Of a DNA stretch of 8,209 bases, positions 7,333-8,209 are shown one piece after another. Source of the stretch: Desulfobacteraceae bacterium (GTDB lineage Bacteria > Desulfobacterota > Desulfobacteria > Desulfobacterales > Desulfobacteraceae); NCBI GenBank assembly GCA_011390435.1, contig JAABSK010000108.1, positions 1 through 8,209 on the forward strand, in the 5' to 3' direction. The first letter of the stretch is position 1; each line of letters begins with the position of its first letter. Both the position numbers and the translations under genes were made by a program. The notes beneath the pieces were generated by a model, which had not been told where the DNA came from, ran no database searches, and worked only from the letters and a program-made list of their open reading frames with translations.

Positions 7333-7338
7333 CCTCCT
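7333..7338 (-). promoter_or_regulatory. Second, perfect AGGAGG Shine-Dalgarno sequence upstream of the ligase
   Basis: AGGAGG on the minus strand lies 33 nt before the annotated ATG. The only in-frame candidate start at normal spacing is an AUU codon 6 nt downstream, which would add nine residues. It may be a standby ribosome site, a rare-start site or chance. Confidence 0.3.
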
Positions 7339-7354
7339 GTTTTCTCTACGACCG

Positions 7355-7384
7355 ATATTCTCGTAAAAAACAGTGTTTTGTCAA
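7355..7384 (-). promoter_or_regulatory. Possible sigma-70-like promoter between amidase and ligase
   Basis: A perfect -35 TTGACA lies at 7379-7384 on the minus strand, with GAATAT (7355-7360, three of six consensus matches) after an 18-bp spacer. It would give the ligase its own transcript. No hairpin-plus-T terminator for the amidase is evident in 7300-7399, so co-transcription remains possible. Confidence 0.3.
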
Positions 7385-7399
7385 AAGGAAAACCATATC

Positions 7400-8209
7400 T
7401 TACATAAACTTTTCCGGCGGATGATATCCACCCACCACGTCGGCCATAAGCCCGGCGATATGGATAGGAGTGCGGTCTTCAAGATAGGGGCCAACGATCT
7501 GAATGCCTACCGGCAGCCCGCTGGAGGTCATTCCCACCGGTGCGATGGTTGCAGGCAGATAGACCATGTTGGTCAGTCCGGCCCACCCCATGAGATCTGC
7601 ATAGGGCCTTGGTTTTCCATTCACTGTTATGGTTCTGCCATGAAAAGGCTGGTGGTCATGGGCAAATGCAGGAATACAGGTTGCCGGGCAAAGCACGGCA
7701 TCATGATCCTTGAAAAAATCCGCCCATTTGTGCCGCAGAATCTGCCGCTGGGCATCCTGCATGATCCATGATCTGTGACGTTGAATGGCACCGCGCTTGA
7801 ACCGTGCCATTGGATCTTTTTTCGAGTCAGTCGGATTCTGCTCTTCACAGATCCATTCATCAAACATTTTTGGCGGCACCCCAAGGCCCATGACGCCGTT
7901 CAGCAGGTCAAAAAAGACATCCAGAGCCATGCGAAAATCGATATCCGGGCGTCGGTCCACGATTTGTGCACCGGATTTTGCAAGCGCATCCGCAGCATTT
8001 TGAAGCCGGCTTCCCACTTGTGAATCCACCGGACAGGCCGGATCATCCAGCCACAGACCAATGCGATAATCGCAAAGTCTTTTTTTTCTTGGTTCGGGCA
8101 GTTGAATCTGCCAGGCCGTCTTTTCCGGCCGCTCCGGAGAAATAATAATGCCAAGCGCCAGGTCAAGATCCTGTGCATTTCTGGCAAGCGGCCCGCTGAC
8201 GAGAATATC
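7400..8209 (-). CDS. Amidase signature family enzyme, C-terminal part (N-terminus beyond window)
   Basis: The frame is open from the right edge to TAA at 7400-7402, giving 269 visible codons. The visible start, GPLARNAQDLDLAL, is the conserved segment that follows the catalytic region in amidase-signature (AS) enzymes. Near the C-terminus, DAVLCPATCIPAFAHD, the LPATIAPVG segment and GLPVGIQIVGP match the usual AS-family pattern, ending with a GGYHPPEKF tail. The Ser-cisSer-Lys catalytic residues would lie off the right edge, so activity cannot be confirmed. Family members of this kind are usually about 450-500 residues and hydrolyse carboxamides to acid plus ammonia or amine. The absence of GatA-specific neighbours argues for a catabolic amidase rather than the tRNA amidotransferase subunit. 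The GTG at 8029 is internal, not the real start: family-like sequence continues in frame upstream of it. The ligase gene follows 100 bp downstream. Confidence 0.9.
   Translation of the reverse strand, partial: DILVSGPLARNAQDLDLALGIIISPERPEKTAWQIQLPEPRKKRLCDYRIGLWLDDPACPVDSQVGSRLQNAADALAKSGAQIVDRRPDIDFRMALDVFFDLLNGVMGLGVPPKMFDEWICEEQNPTDSKKDPMARFKRGAIQRHRSWIMQDAQRQILRHKWADFFKDHDAVLCPATCIPAFAHDHQPFHGRTITVNGKPRPYADLMGWAGLTNMVYLPATIAPVGMTSSGLPVGIQIVGPYLEDRTPIHIAGLMADVVGGYHPPEKFM

Noticed and set aside
7400..8029. A complete 209-residue gene starting at GTG 8029
   Set aside because: Sequence typical of amidases (GPLARNAQDLDLAL) continues in the same frame to the right edge, so this is the end of a longer gene, not a separate small one.

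Overview
The window looks like chromosomal DNA of a Gram-negative, moderate-GC bacterium. A Desulfobacterota (deltaproteobacterial) sulfate reducer or relative is my best guess. The clues are a large secreted protein with a single dockerin-like calcium repeat of the 'DxDxN...LQYLAGLR' type, an STN domain fused to a subtilisin-like protease, and an AMP-forming acyl-CoA ligase beside an amidase. The taxonomic guess is inference; no RNA gene or taxonomic marker is present.

Layout, left to right. (1) Bases 1-3359, minus strand: the first 1119 codons of one very large exported protein. Its frame is open across the whole stretch and continues beyond base 1. It combines a signal peptide, two EF-hand-like calcium loops, beta-sandwich modules, a central helical region I do not recognise, and PKD/Ig-like repeats. 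(2) Bases 3360-3507: AT-rich divergent intergenic region with promoter signals and a 14-bp palindrome. (3) Bases 3508-4947, plus strand: a complete secreted S8 (subtilisin-family) serine peptidase with an STN-like N-terminal domain and a propeptide. (4) Bases 4985-5233 (or to 5344), minus strand: a small GIY-YIG domain protein of the YhbQ/UPF0213 type, convergent with the protease. (5) Bases 5428-7299, minus strand: a full-length AMP-forming acyl-CoA ligase with a C-terminal extension. (6) Bases 7400-8209, minus strand: the C-terminal 269 codons of an amidase-signature enzyme whose catalytic N-terminal half lies beyond the right edge.

How they may work together. The divergent large surface protein and protease share one 148-bp control region and are both exported, so the protease may mature, shed or remodel the surface protein or others like it (inference). 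The amidase and ligase lie head to tail, 100 bp apart. They could hydrolyse an amide and activate the freed carboxylic acid as a CoA thioester (inference; substrates unknown). The GIY-YIG gene appears to be an unrelated housekeeping-type gene between the two units.

I see no tRNA, rRNA, CRISPR array, insertion sequence, att site or origin. The most interesting material is the unrecognised helical region of the large protein, the STN-subtilase architecture and its divergent pairing, and a possibly leaderless start for the protease.
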